Shown here: positions 1 through 11,707 of the stretch, in pieces
Layout: the number at the start of each line of letters is the position of its first letter
How positions within the stretch are numbered: the first letter of the stretch is position 1
Source of the DNA: Nemertoderma westbladi
Taxonomy: Eukaryota > Xenacoelomorpha > Nemertodermatida > Nemertodermatidae
Direction of reading: 5' to 3'
NCBI GenBank assembly: GCA_032718475.1
Contig: JAUCBJ010008261.1
Coordinates: 55,372-119,371, forward strand
DNA length: 64,000 bases
Program-made: the position numbers and the translations under genes
Notes under the pieces: generated by a model
The model's database searches: none
What the model was told of the DNA's origin: nothing
What the model saw: only the letters and a program-made list of their open reading frames with translations

Positions 1-29
1 TTAACGCTGAAAAGCGACCTTTGCATACA

Positions 30-1073
30 ATGATGTATGTAATTTTGTTACTTATGTCAACTTATCAGTGTTCGGTATGTGAAGAAAGGATTTTATGGAT
101 GCTCATTTATCATATATAATCATTTACTATTTGGAATGTTAGTGAAAATTATTAACAGGTACCGGTACTATACATTTATATATAATTAAAGTTTATTGGA
201 AGTTATTTCCTGCTTGGATGTGATAAGTCTGTGTCTGAGTACGTCTGAGTCCGTTCAGTTTTACTGACCACTGTCGCCATATTTTCTTTGCTAATTTTCT
301 CTAAAATGTCTAAACAGTCTTAGACGTTAACAATTATTTACATAGGCCTACAGTAGCTAGTCCCGTCACTGCAAACTGGACGCACGCAATATGCAAACAC
401 GTGCTGCTTGATTGAATAAAGAAGCACGCATTAACATACATGAAAATAATACATTCTGGAATACGGTAATTGAAGTTGTTTCCATGTTATTGATTACTTT
501 GCAGCGTTCCGTCCTATAGGCTGCAACGCTGCAAAGTAGTACTTTGCACCGTTACGAGTAATTCACCAGAACGCTGTTAAGTTGACATAATGTAACAAAA
601 TTGAATTTAAAATTTAATTTTGTAATGATGCATTGCATTGCATAATGTAATGCAGAATGTATTATTACCATTTATGTTAATGAGTGCTGCTTTATTATCC
701 AGTTTGTAGTGACGGGACTAGCTACTGTATGTAAATAATTGTTTAACGTGTACTGTAATCCATTATGGCGAAACGTCCAATAGAAAACACTAAAATGACC
801 AAAGAAAATGGCGACAGTGTTCAGTAAAATTGAATGAATAACGGACACAGGCGGAGATTGCTTCAGTCGACTATAGTAAGATGGATTAACGATTTATCAC
901 ATCCATGCAGGGGATTACTTCCAATAAACTTTAATTAGATTTAGATGTATAATTAATACTGTTAATAAAATTCACTTATATTCGATATAGTACATGATTA
1001 AAATGTATAAATGAGCATCCATAAAATCCTTTATTTACATACCGAACGCTGATAAGTTGACATAATGTAGCAA
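30..1073. repeat. Fold-back element with long inverted arms
   Basis: The left arm (about 30-460) and right arm (about 650-1073) are imperfect inverted copies. Both hold, in opposite orientation, the TATGTCAACTTATCAG tip, the 'ggattttatggatgctcattta' block, a stretch around 'ttaaagtttattggaagt', 'actgtcgccat' and 'cagtagctagtcccgtcact'. The middle (461-649) is a spacer with a short GC-rich inverted repeat near 500-560. No ORF is present, so it is a non-autonomous fold-back type element or two inverted copies of one repeat. The exact ends and target duplication are not resolved. Related fragments occur near 25497-25850 and 30900-31130. Confidence 0.6.
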
Positions 1074-1074
1074 T

Positions 1075-1800
1075 CTAAAAAAAACCGAATACCTAATAAT
1101 CTCAAGAAAATATGACACTTACAACGATGTATTAATTAGGAATACGGCAATTACACGGGCTCAACACACGAAGTTCTTAGGAATATGGATTGACAAGAAA
1201 TTTATCATGGAAAACCAACTGCTCATACGTACTAAAAAAGATCTCAAAATCAATCGGTATATTTTTTAAACTACGTTATATACTGCCCACGCACATATTA
1301 ACACAACTATACTACACACTAACCCACCCCTACATAACATACGGCCCAGTTATATATGGGGCAAACGCACACCAAGAGTACATTAACCCAATCAAAATCA
1401 AAATTAACAAAATACTAAGAGCAATAACGTTCAACCATTACCGAGCACATGCTCCACCCATCTATAAACAACTTAACACATTGCCAGTCGATAAACAACA
1501 TCAACTAGATTCAGCCAAACTAATGTGGGAAATCTATAATAATAAAAAAAACAATTTATTACAACTCATTTCCAACAAACATCTATAGTACACACATACA
1601 ATACCCGATCGACCACAAACAAAAATTATTTCATACCACGCACACACCTACTACAAACACAACAATCTCTAAAATACCACGGTTCCGTCATCTGAATTCA
1701 CTGTCTAACGATCTGAAACAATCCAAAACAAAATAATACGTTTGCAAAAAACTATAAAATATACTTAATGAATACTATAAGCACTTAATACAGTAATCAG
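1075..1800 (+). pseudogene. CR1/L2-like LINE, 3' end of ORF2 (5'-truncated)
   Basis: The open stretch 1190-1588 encodes the C-terminal part of a CR1/L2-group non-LTR retrotransposon ORF2: the post-RT region with a YYTLTHPYITYGPVIYG block and the following KINKILRAITF and LYNNK-type helices. The same blocks occur in the plus-strand LINE copies at 42836-43150 and 61024-61491 and in the minus-strand element at 36994-37431, so the family is present at least four times here. Upstream (1075-1189) the frame reads on poorly and the RT core is absent, so this is a 5'-truncated dead copy joined directly to the fold-back element. Stops and frame changes follow 1588. It is expected to be non-functional. 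Confidence 0.75.
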
Positions 1801-1941
1801 TTTCTCCTACCTTTACCTTTACCTTCCACTTCTACCTTTATATCTATAATACTGTGTAATATTGTAATATAATCCGCGAATACTAAAAAAATTAAAAAAA
1901 TTTACTGGCTAAGCAAATGAGTATCCCGACGGTTGTCCCAA

Positions 1942-1967
1942 CCCCCCCCCCCCCCCCCCCCCCCCCC
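1942..1967. repeat. Poly(C) run, 26 bases
   Basis: An uninterrupted homopolymer of 26 C after 'ggttgtccca a'. It is one of at least eight G/C homopolymers of 16-29 bases in an otherwise AT-rich window. True length is uncertain, as such runs are error-prone in sequencing. Confidence 0.9.
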
Positions 1968-2408
1968 GATCACAGTGCTTAGACTGCACAATACTAGTAA
2001 TGCTACTGCGCAGTCTAGTCACGCAAGAAATTAGCCTTCAAAAAAATAAACAATCGGTCTAGTTAATCCAAAACAAAATGTACACGTAACGCAACAGTAC
2101 CAGTTTTATTATTATCATTTAACTAAATGTGCGGTATTATTGAAAAAGATCGGCCTTCTCAATTAAAAGAGCTCTTATATCCAATACAGTTGTTCATCGG
2201 GTCAAAATATTGGCCAAAAATATTGAACAGTATGCCAATAATTAAACTTTTGGCCAATCTTTGACAAAATTTGGATATTTTTGACAATTTTTAAATACTT
2301 ATAACTCTGTTTCTTTTAAATAGAACGAAACCGTTCCACTTGCGTAATATAGAGGGAAGGTGGGAGTTCCATTACTGTTATTGATATTGTGCGTTGCCTG
2401 AATATTAA
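1968..2408. other. Intronic AT-rich sequence, no gene seen
   Basis: No coding frame of note and no recognisable element. AT-rich with scattered 'ttggcca' words. It separates the poly(C) run from the TTAA-flanked element. Confidence 0.5.
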
Positions 2409-3360
2409 GGGCCGGAAATTGGGGCCAAATAATGGTAATTTTGGTAATTGACAAAATAGGTTTTGGTAGAAAGTGGTTTTCTCCAAATTATGTCATTATA
2501 TTTGTCTGAAACGTTAACATCACAGATGGAAAATATAGCTCTACATTTTATCAAATTAATGTTAATGCAAAAAGTATTTGCTTACTGTAGTAAATAAGGG
2601 CTAAACTTAAGAAATCTGTATTTTCTGGAAATTTAGCCCAAAATTAGGTACTCAAAATGCCATATATATCGGCTTAAATTGCATTTTTCCGTAAATCCTT
2701 CAAATTATGTAGTTTCTTAGAATTCCTTTGGGCACATCTGTGCCAAATTTCATGAAAATCTGAGCAAGTTAAGTATTTTTGGAAGTTTGGCAAATTTTGG
2801 CCAAAAATATATTTTCACTTTTAAATTTGTTTTTATTTTAGACTCAGATTACATCAAATTATACTATTTAGGTACATCCGTGTGCTGAATCCGAATATGC
2901 ACGCCATTTTCGATTTCGACACTGTGTGTAGGTATGACAGACTAATAAAAAAAGTCCGTTAAATTACCGTCTTTTTGAAAGTTTGAGCTGTAGTTTAAAA
3001 ACTTCCTAGCAATTATATTTTCTAAAACTGTGCTCAATTAAAGAACGTTTTAGGGTAAGAAATGACACTGGCAACAATTTATATGAGTTGGCCCAACCCA
3101 CCCAATTTTACTCCAAACCGTCAAATTTTCACTGATTTTAACGAAATGAACCAATTTTCACCAAAAAATTACATATTTATCAAAAATAAAAGCAACTTCT
3201 TAGAAATTATATTTTTGTAACTTTGGTCCTTTTATAGAACATGATAGTAGAACAAAATTGACATAAAATAATATTCAGAAATTTTAAAGAGTTGCCTGAA
3301 CCTGGTCAATTTTGTGGTCAAATCTGGATTACGTAGCCACAAATTGACAATTCCCGGCAC
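2409..3360. mobile_element. Putative TTAA-flanked non-autonomous element
   Basis: TTAA lies directly on both sides (2405-2408 and 3361-3364). The inner ends are short inverted repeats: GGGCCGGAAATTG at the left against GTGCCGGGAATTG read inward from the right. TTAA duplication is characteristic of the piggyBac group. The 952-base interior has no ORF and is rich in 'ttggccaa' and 'aaaaat' words. The inverted repeat is short and imperfect, and TTAA is common in AT-rich DNA, so this is a candidate only; no empty site is available here. Confidence 0.35.
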
Positions 3361-3364
3361 TTAA

Positions 3365-3602
3365 ACTCTTATAGTTTAAAAATCATACCAAATATAAATA
3401 TTTTGAGTATAGTAATTGTAAAATTGCTATTTTGTTGTATTACTTAAACACTTTAAAATTTCCTCCATCAGTCCATTTAAATATCATACCATATGGCCTA
3501 CATCATACACATACCCAACCAATGCTACAGCTCTAGCCAATAACAGATAGTTTGTATCCTAGGATGGTGACACTTCTTGTAGTGTGAGGCAAGGTTAATG
3601 AC
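3365..3602. other. Intronic sequence, no gene seen
   Basis: Unremarkable AT-rich sequence between the TTAA element and the palindromic LINE. Short ORFs here are shadows of the LINE arm. Confidence 0.5.
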
Positions 3603-4848
3603 GACTGGCGACTCGCCCTCGCGCCAGCAGATGATAGTGGCAATGGTGGAATTGGTCTTTTGATGAATCCAACTGCACATGCAGCATTGGACAAAATAGA
3701 CCAAATCTCTAACCGCATCATCCGTTGCCACTTCTCATGTTCTGGAAGACTGGCTAAGAAGTTTCCTAAGGTGGTTCTGATTGTGTGCTACTCTCCAACT
3801 AGTGTTGCCCCTGTAGATGAGGTATAAAATTTCTACCACAATCTACAAGCAGCTACTGATGGAGTAGATCAGCATGCATTCTTAGCATTCCTGGGAAACT
3901 TTAATGCAAGTCTACATCAATCACCTACATCGCCCTGGGTCTATAGCAATAGTGTTAACCGAAATTCTGTCCATCTTCAGGATTTTATCTCTGGAAATGG
4001 ATTGTTTTCGGCTGGAACCCAGTTCAAGAAGCGAACTGGAAAGCTATGGACTCATAGTGGACCCAGTGGTTACAAGTCCCAGATAGACCATATTCTGTTT
4101 CGTAGGAAATACAGGAGCTCTATACAAGACTGTAATGCATTTACACTTCGACCCTTCTCTAGTGATCACCGCCTTATTGTGGCCAAGGTAAGACTTAGTC
4201 TGCGTGCCAGCAGAACAACGAAATCTGCCTTGCCGCGGCATGACTGGTCCTCTCTGTTGCAACAGCCAAGTGTGAGATCCAGCTTCACACTACAGCTGAG
4301 CAACAGGTATGAGGTTCTTGCCTCTGAGGCGGCAGATCACTGTGAGGGCTATACTGCCTTCACAGAAGCAGTTAAGTTAGCAGCTGCGGAAACAGTTCCT
4401 GTATACCCTCGAAACAGGAAAAGGGCCCCCTGGACTGACAACAAAATTCAGAAGTGCCGAAATGACCTTCATAAGGCGCAGAAAGAGTCCAGACTCAAAC
4501 AGACTACAGCGGCCAAGAATGCAGTTAAGGCTGCATCTAGGTCCCTGAACAGGCAGTACTCTGTTAATCTACAGGAGCTAATAAACCCACAGGTTGATGC
4601 CATCAATGATGCTGACGACAGCAGGCAATCATCCCAGGCATGGAAATCGATCAATTTGCTTACTGGGCGGATAAGCCAACCAACCACCAAGGTTAAGGCT
4701 GAATCACCAGCCGATCGCCTCAATGGTTGGAAAGCCCACTTTGAAAAGCTCCTCAATAATGACAGGGTATTGAATGATAACTTTATAGAAGTAAAAGTGT
4801 CTGAGTCTGTACTCCCAGATATTCCCATTGGCGATATCTCCTTTGCAG
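3603..4848 (+). mobile_element. Left (copied) arm of a palindromic LINE 5' half
   Basis: This arm is an inverted, nearly identical copy of 4861-6106. Read on the plus strand it encodes the AP-endonuclease and linker part of the same APE-type LINE (open in 4002-5057 after the frame breaks near 3825). Its limits are mirror images of the right arm about an axis at 4854.5. It ends at an 8-base inverted repeat, CTTTGCAG (4841-4848) and CTGCAAAG (4861-4868), around a 12-base loop. It begins at 'gactggcgactcgcc', short of the 5' end kept by the right arm. Confidence 0.85.
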
Positions 4849-4860
4849 CAGCCTTCACTT

Positions 4861-6740
4861 CTGCAAAGGAGATATCGCCAATGGGAATATCTGGGAGTAC
4901 AGACTCAGACACTTTTACTTCTATAAAGTTATCAGGCAATACCCTGTCATTATTGAGGAGCTTTTCAAAGTGGGCCTTCCAACCATTGAGGCGATCGGCT
5001 GGTGATTCAGCCTTAACCTTGGTGGTTGGTTGGCTTTTTCGTCCGCAAGCAAGGTGATCGATCTCCATGCCTGGGATGATTGCCTGCTGTCGTCAGCATC
5101 ATTGATGGCATCAACCTGTTGGTTTATTAGCTCCTGTAAATTAACAGAGTACTGCCTGTTCAGGGACCTAGATGCAGCCTTAACTGCTTTCTTGGCCGCT
5201 GTAGTCTGTTTGGGTCGGGACTCTTTCTGCGCCTTGTAGAGGTCATTTCGGCACTTCTGAATTTTGTTGTCAGTCCAGGGGGCCCGTTTCCTGTTTCGAG
5301 GGTATACAGGAACTGTTTCTACAGCTGCTAACTTAACTGCCTCTGTGAAGGCAGTATAGCCCTCGAAGTGATCTGCCGCCTCAGTGGCAAGAACCTCATA
5401 CCTGTTGCTCAACTGTAGTGTGAAGCTGGATTTCACACTTGGCTGTTGCAACAAAGAGGACCAGTCATGACGTGGCAAGGCAGATTTCGTTGTTCTGCTA
5501 GCACGCAGACTAAGTCTTACCTTGGCCACAGTAAGGCGGTGATCACTGGATAAGGGTCGTAGTGTAAATGCATTACAGTCTTGTATAGAGCTCCTGTATT
5601 TCCTACAAAACAGGATGTGGTCTATCTGGGACTTGTGACCATTGGGTCCACTATGAGTCCATAGCTTTCCAGTTCGCTTCTTGAACTGGGTTCCAGCCGA
5701 AAACAATCCATTTCCAGAGATAAACTCCTGCGGATGGACGGAATTTCGGTTAACACTATTGCTATAGACCCAGGGCGATGTAGGTGATTGATGCAGACTT
5801 GCATTAAAGTTTCCCAGGAATGTTAAGAATGCATGCTGATCCACTCCATCAGTAGCTGCTTGTAGATTCTGGTAGAAATTTTCCACCTCCTCTACAGGGG
5901 CAACACTAGTTGGAGAGTAGCACACAATCAGAACCACCTTAGGAAACGTCTTAGCCAGTCTTCCAGAACACGAGAAGTGGCAACGGATGATGCGGTTAGA
6001 GATTTGGTCTATTTTGTCCAATGCTGCATGTGCAGTTGGATTCATCAATAGATCAATTCCACCATTGCCACTATCATCTGCTGGAGCGAGGGTGAGTCGC
6101 CAACCACCCCCCATGTCCTTAATCAGAACCTCATCAGTCTGTCCAGTCTGCATTCGGTGCTCTTGAACACCCACTGCACTAAGAGAAAGCTTATCTGCCA
6201 AGCCAGTCAGGAGATAACTGACGCCTGTGAGGCCGATTGTGTCCGGTAATTCCACTGGCCGGACCTCCGCATTACTAATGTAATCCATAGTGGGGGGTTG
6301 GGGGGTGCTTTTTTGCCGAGTCAGCTCTCGGGGCAAATACCACACCCTGGTTTGCCATTCCACAGGGTGGGTGTCGCAATGGAGACAGATATGAGGCCCA
6401 TCACCTATATCTACTCTGGCGCACATGACCCACCATTGGCTGTGCAGCTCATCTGCTGGGTCATGCCCTGTACCCCTGCTGCCAGGTGCAGGTCGCAGTG
6501 AAGTGCACTCATAATGGACATGACAACACTCTACTCCTGACCAGCCATTGGTAGATCACCATCTGCCTGGTCAGGCCATATACCCCTGCAGCCAAGTATA
6601 TGGGTCCTTAATCCAGGACCAAGGGCGTCCTTATCCCAGAACGAAGGGGGTCCTAGTTACAGGACCAGATTTGCCCTAGTAAGAGGGTCTATGCACCTCC
6701 TTTATGCTGTATGGAGGTGGCAAGTTTTCTTGATCAATGA
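4861..6740 (-). mobile_element. Right (template) arm: APE-type LINE, 5' half
   Basis: The minus-strand 5' part of a non-LTR retrotransposon, probably RTE/BovB-like. It runs from a 5' untranslated region near 6740 ('agagggtctatgc', shared with the copy ending at 51386) through the endonuclease to a 3' truncation at the palindrome axis. The same family continues into RT in the copies at 32985-34130 and 53885-55320, where the sequence downstream of the same 'cctttg..aagtgaaggctg' site is present. Compared with the copy at 50530-51386, about 250 bases are missing near 6206 between two CTGACTG repeats, which removes the N-terminal part of the endonuclease. Confidence 0.8.
4921..6426 (-). pseudogene. 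LINE ORF2 N-terminal half: AP endonuclease and linker
   Basis: An open frame of 501 codons. Exonuclease-endonuclease-phosphatase fold motifs are visible: LSAVGVQEHR (metal-binding Glu block, around residue 85), LGNFNAS (normally GDFNA, so the catalytic-site Asp is Asn here), SQIDHILF and SSDHRLTVAKV (catalytic SDH, about residue 290). This enzyme would nick target DNA for target-primed reverse transcription. A Lys/Arg-rich linker follows. The first ~60 residues include CLHC and HPVEW but are affected by a deletion, so the true start is uncertain. The frame is cut at 4921 by the palindrome and has no reverse transcriptase. Dead by truncation. Confidence 0.75.
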
Positions 6741-7150
6741 CCTAGAATACCTGACCTGACCATAATATAATACTAAAGTACTAATGAATTGATATATGAG
6801 AGAAGTGACAATTAATGTAGAAATGCACCTAAGGAATGAAGTACTTGACCAAAAACACAATATAAAACCGCAATAATGACAATAATCACTACCAACATCT
6901 GACTAATCTAGGTATCACCTTCACCTGTTATACACAAATTGTTAGCTACTCTTCCCCAGCCGTGAGTGACCCTGGTATTTCCCTCAAATGTATGTACTAA
7001 TAGTCTCTTTTTACCATAACAAATAATCAGATGCATTGTTCCTCTGTACGTTCATACCTTTCTTAATGGCTATGTAATCATGTCATACCATCACTCACGC
7101 TGTAGCCAATATCACATCCCCTGTTACTACCCTTCTATTTATGTAGCTTA
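6741..7150. other. Intronic sequence between two LINEs
   Basis: No frame, exon or element end recognised. AT-rich, single-copy in appearance. Confidence 0.5.
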
Positions 7151-7339
7151 TTGGTTTGGGATTACTTCAATAACATAGCTCCTATTAAAGCTGCTAAAAA
7201 CGGATTGTTTTAAAGGCTCTGATCTGATTCTTACAGCTGATGGAAATTTGGTGAAAAAGAGAGTTAATGATGGAACCAGACGGGATGGTAACGATGGCGG
7301 TACAAATGCTTAGGAATCCAGCCCTCAACCTAACTTTGG

Positions 7340-8110
7340 TGATGGTATTATTAGTTTAGGCTGTTATAATGTGAATGGTTGGACTGTTTTTAACAAGGAA
7401 CTACGACAAAGTATTATAGGTAATGAGAACTTAAGATATAGTGGTTGTATGTGAAACCCATCAGTCTACTAATGACGATATTTCTTTTTACTTCGATGAT
7501 TTCAAGTATAAATGGTACAGTCATCCTCGCTGTACAGCACACAAAGATAGTTCGCATACGTTTGGTGGTGTTGGAATATTTGTTAAGCAAACTATGTTGG
7601 ATACTAATGGGTATACAGTCCATGTTTTTGATAAAGAGATGGAAGGAATCCTAGGTATAGAATTTAGGCATAAGGCGGAAGCTCGTTCTTTTGTTCTGTT
7701 TTGCGTGTTATCTCCCGCCTGAAAACTCAGTTTATGGCCGTGATTCAAATGAATTCTACGCAAATCTGTTGGCCCGTGTTTTTACTGCTGCAGATGAAGT
7801 AGATCACATACTTATAGCTGGCATACTTATATACTAGCATACTTATATACTAAACAGTAGAATCGGTAATCTAACAGATGTAATTGCCGGTATTGATGAA
7901 GTTGCAGTTGAACGTCGAGCTATAGATACGGTAAAAAATCATCATGGTAGAAACTTTATTGAGTTTTGCAAGGAAGCGCGCGTTTGTATCTGTAATGGTA
8001 GAGGTGACCCAAGCAACGACAATTTCACTCTCGTTAACAAAAGAGGTAGCTCAGTTGTAGACTATTTTGCTGTATCGCACGACGCGCTGAAATACTGTAA
8101 AGATTTTTCT
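7340..8110 (+). pseudogene. Second LINE family: endonuclease part of ORF2
   Basis: In the plus frames the start of an APE domain can be read: GCYNVNGW at about 7357, then VVCETHQST (metal-binding Glu, near 7450), GGVGIFVKQTM, and a region at 7980-8070 ending RGSSVVDYF with a weak D-block. Several frameshifts (near 7440, 7720 and 7830, the last beside a small 'catacttatata' duplication) break it. It precedes the RT segments in the correct order, so it belongs to one degenerate element of about 3.8 kb ending near 11190. The family differs from both the RTE-like and CR1-like LINEs in the window. Clade is not resolved. Confidence 0.65.
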
Positions 8111-8116
8111 GTTCAA

Positions 8117-8965
8117 TTGACTTCGGAGATAATGGAGAAACACAATCTAGGTAAACTCTGCTCTGAAAAGTCTAATCCTCCAGATCATTCGCTGATTTGT
8201 ATGAATTTTCAACTGCCTACTTACGTTAGTGAGTGCACAGATTTTAATCAACAACATAGTGCCGGTAATCATAGTTCTCACCGTGTTGGAAAAATCAAAA
8301 CCAAAGATATTCCGGTCTCCTTTATGCACAACGCTATTTGGTGGGGAGCGATTGAAGTTCTTTGCAGTAGATTAGAGGAATTTCGAAGCAATCAAATTAA
8401 ATTAGATGATTTGTATACAGATATATGTGACGCGATTATAGATGAAGCGAAGTCTAGCTCTATCTTTGTTACGCCTACCTCAAGCTCAATGAGAAAGAGA
8501 TTTAAAGTTAGAAACCATATAAACCATATGGTTAAACCATATTGGGACGACGAACTACATTCGGCTTGGAAGAACTACAACAATAATGAGAAGATATATA
8601 CAGAAAATAAGCGCACCCATGGACTAGTCGGTTCTGTTAGGGATCTACACTCTGAATTTGTTTCGGCTCGCAATAACTTTGATCGCCTTCTACGATCTAA
8701 AGAGCAAAAATTTAGAGCGGATTTTCGGAATGAAATTAGCGACTTAAACACCAGTCATCCTAAAAAGTTTTGGGAACACATGAAAGATCTAGGACCAAAA
8801 TCAAAATCGGATATTCCGCTTGAAGTTGTTAAAGAAGATGGCTCTATCTTGACTAATCAGGAAGACGTATTATATGCTTGGAAAGAAAATTGGAATGCGT
8901 TGCTAATCCCAGTCCAAGATAAAGTTCCTGAATCAAGTGACAACAATGACGAATATTTCGAGTAA
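8117..8965 (+). pseudogene. Second LINE: end of endonuclease and linker to RT
   Basis: 282 open codons. The early block PPDHSLICMNF is the C-terminal APE motif (the SDH equivalent, here PDHS). The remainder is a helical, charged linker with YWDDELHSAWKNY and HPKKFWEHMKDLG, typical of the segment between endonuclease and RT. It is followed after one frame change by the RT fingers at 8999. No independent function is expected. Frame conservation is good here, so the copy is not very old. Confidence 0.65.
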
Positions 8966-8998
8966 GTAAAACAACATAATGAAGAGCTTGAATGGTTT

Positions 8999-10047
8999 AT
9001 GTGCACATCTTCTAGGGATAAAGAATCTGATATAAATCAACCATTTACTTTGGAAGAATTAATACGTGTGGTATCTAAACTTAAGCTTGGAAAGGCAGTC
9101 TGTGCAGATTATTTACCAAATGAAATTTACAAACGTGAATCTATTCATATTCTATTATTGTATTTGTTCAATGCTATTTTCAAGGTGGGTATTGTACCAA
9201 GTGTTTGGCTACAAGGATTAAATAAACCAATCCCGAAGGGTACAGCATCTGATCCTAGGAGTCCATCGAGCTATCGTGGTATTAGTCTGCTCTCAATGAT
9301 GTGTAAAGTGTACATAGCGATTTTAAACGAGCGAGTTATAAAATATTGAGATTACAACGACATATTAGCTGAAGAACAGAATATATTTCGTCCAGGCCGT
9401 AGTTGTGATGAGAACATTTATGTTTTACACTCCATTATTAAAACTCGTTTGGATGATGGTATAGACACCTTTGTGGCATTTTTAGACTTTTCCAAAGCCT
9501 TTGATTGTGTGGACTGCGATCTTCTATTGTATAGATTACTTTCCGTTGGCATTGGAGGTAACATGTATAAATCGATGAAGGCGCTTTATACTGGTACACT
9601 ATCTTCTGTTATGGTTAACTCTTTTCGCACAGAGTGCAGTGGTTTAGTACAGATCGGGGTGTGCGGCAGGGCGACAACCTCTCACGAACTCTTTTTAATA
9701 TATTCGTAAATACACTATTAGAGGATGTTAAAAATATAGGCGTTGGGATTCATTTGGGTGATACTCTCTTTAATGTTTTGGCTTACACAGATGATATTGC
9801 ATTAATAGCTGACGCTGAAGAAGATTTACAGCATCTACTTAATGGTTTAGGTGATTGGATATCCAGATGGAAAATGTCCATTAACGCAAAGAAATGTAAT
9901 GTGCTGCATTTTAGAAGCTCTAGAAAGAATCAAACCAATATTAGATTCTGTGTAAATGATATAGAAATAAAGTTGGCCAATTCATATCGCTATTTGGGTG
10001 TCTATTGTTTATTGTTTATTATTTGGGTGAAGCTTTTAAAGTTTTAG
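8999..10047 (+). pseudogene. Second LINE: reverse transcriptase
   Basis: Three overlapping frames together cover the RT domain: KLKLGKAVCADYLPNEIYK and SYRGISLLSMMCKVY (fingers, 9070-9330), FVAFLDFSKAFDCVD (motif A with its catalytic Asp, about 9480), GVRQGDNLSRTLFNIF (motif B, about 9660) and LAYTDDIALIAD (motif C, YTDD instead of the usual YADD, about 9785), then the thumb to NSYRYLGVY. Frameshifts occur near 9349 and within motif B (9634-9709), and a small duplication of 'ttattgtttatt' near 10005 ends the frame. The enzyme would copy its own RNA at a nicked target; this copy cannot. Confidence 0.85.
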
Positions 10048-10147
10048 CTGATGCTGCTAGGCGAGCTTTCAGGGGTATAATAAATAAGTTAAGTCATTAG
10101 GAGGCTTTAATTATGATACTTATACTAAGCTATTCTTATCTTGTGTT

Positions 10148-10950
10148 GTGCCGATTCTGGACTACGGGTCAAGTGTTTGGGGATACGTTGAATCATCAGA
10201 GGCAAGAATGGTTCAGTTAAAAGTGATGCGCTATTTCTTAGGTGTTCATCGATTCTCTCCAGATTTAGCTGTTGAAGGTGATGTTGGGTGGATATCTTCT
10301 AGACACCGACATTATATTTCTATGTGTAGATTTTGGAATAAGCTAGTTGGTATGAACCAATCCAGAATAGCAAAAAAAGTTTTTAATTATGCATATGAAA
10401 ATAACGTTGGATGGTGTAGAGAATTAAAGGCTATATTTAATCCTGTCGAATTTGGTGATCATCTATACAATTCTAAAACTAAGTGCAATTTTTCTAAATG
10501 CTGTTCAAAATATTTCCATCATATTTGGAAGGCAGAAGTGCAAGAAAAACCGAAACTCAGGCAGTATAACAACTTCAAAACTAGTTACGGTGCAGAATCA
10601 TATGTGAAATCTAACCTGCTAGGCAGAAAGCAACGGAGCTTGTTAGCTCAATTTAGATGCAGCATTTTGCAGCTCTAAATGTAGAAGTGGGACGCTACCA
10701 AAATAAGAATACCTTTACAGAATAGAAAATGTAAATTGTGTATATTAGATTATAGATATTGAAGATGAAATACATTTTCTATGTAGATGTCCAATTTATG
10801 ATGTTTGTATAAATTTATTTCCCGATATTATTACAACTTTACAGGATTCTGATAAGATTATATTTTTAATGCAACATGAACAAATATTTTCAGGACGAAT
10901 TATTTCAAAAATGTATGATATTAGAAGAAATAACTTATATAATTCAGTGT
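10148..10950 (+). pseudogene. Second LINE: ORF2 C-terminal region with zinc knuckle
   Basis: Open from 10148 to 10678 (176 codons), starting with PILDYGSSVWGY (the usual post-RT block). After a frame change it continues to a cysteine/histidine cluster near 10730-10800: CKLC, then HFLCRC about 17 residues on, a CCHC-like knuckle common at LINE C-termini. The element probably ends near 11190 at 'tgacattaaatttcaatc'. Inactive. Confidence 0.65.
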
Positions 10951-11581
10951 AGATCAAGTTGTTATTATTATTACAGTTAGGGTAATTCTTGTATGATTTA
11001 ACGTGTATTATTATATTTATTAGGGTAAATCTGATGTATTATCATTTTTGTAAGATTTAAGGTGAATTTATATTATCTCTAAATATGGTTCAATTTGTTA
11101 TCTTTGTATTTTATGTGTTATTGTTTGCTGTCATGTAAACCATTGTTGGTTGGGGGCAAGAAGGCCCATGACATTAAATTTCAATCACATAGCTAGCTCC
11201 TATTAACCTCTAGGGTCTGTAAGGTAATGAATTAGTTAGTGTTGTATTGTCCTGTTTTCCCTGTCTGGACAGGTGGAATTTGTCCGTGAGCCTATTTTAT
11301 AGGGATTAACACCAGGAAAGGCCCCTGGCCCCACCTGTTAGGATACAGCAATAATTATAGAATAAACTTATTCCTATATTATCTAAATCCCGGAGTATTG
11401 AGTACCGATTTAATTTGAAACCTGCGAAGGATCCAAACTCGACTACACTCAGGATAGCCACATGCCTCGTTTTATCTTGCAGTACCCAATGTGTATTCCT
11501 AGTCAGTGATTCGTTTAGTGTAGCCAGTGCATACGGTGTCACATAGTTACAGAATTTAAATTATTTATATAGTTAACTTAC
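10951..11581. other. LINE 3' UTR, then duplicated intron flank
   Basis: 10951-11190 is LINE 3' untranslated sequence. From about 11402 to the exon the sequence is homologous to 25003-25183 next to the neighbouring EGF exon, so the intron flank was duplicated with the exon. 11211-11401 is unclassified. Confidence 0.55.
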
Positions 11582-11707
11582 CCCAAATGCAGAATTCACC
11601 ATTACCATCAAAACCACTATTGCATTCACATGTGAAACCACCCATAGTATTTGTGCAGCTGGCATCAATGTGACAATTGTGAGTATTGGTAATACATTCA
11701 TCAATAT
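11582..11707 (-). CDS. cbEGF exon 6 in transcript order (phase 1-1)
   Basis: An internal exon of the host multi-EGF gene, 126 bases. The minus strand shows a 'ttcag' acceptor just before AT ATT GAT GAA TGT and a GTAAGT donor right after TTTGGG. It encodes one calcium-binding EGF module: DIDEC start for Ca2+ binding, six cysteines in the 1-3, 2-4, 5-6 pattern, and [12 protein letters not shown], which fits the Asp/Asn beta-hydroxylation consensus Cx[DN]xxxx[FY]xCxC. Such modules form rods in extracellular-matrix proteins and receptors (fibrillin, Notch, fibulin). The product would be secreted or on the cell surface. Which of those proteins it is cannot be told. Its nearest relative here is the exon at 25184. 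Confidence 0.9.

Noticed and set aside
4002-5057. 351-codon plus-strand ORF as one gene
   Set aside because: It crosses the palindrome axis and reads the antisense of the second arm at its end; only the first part is LINE coding sequence.
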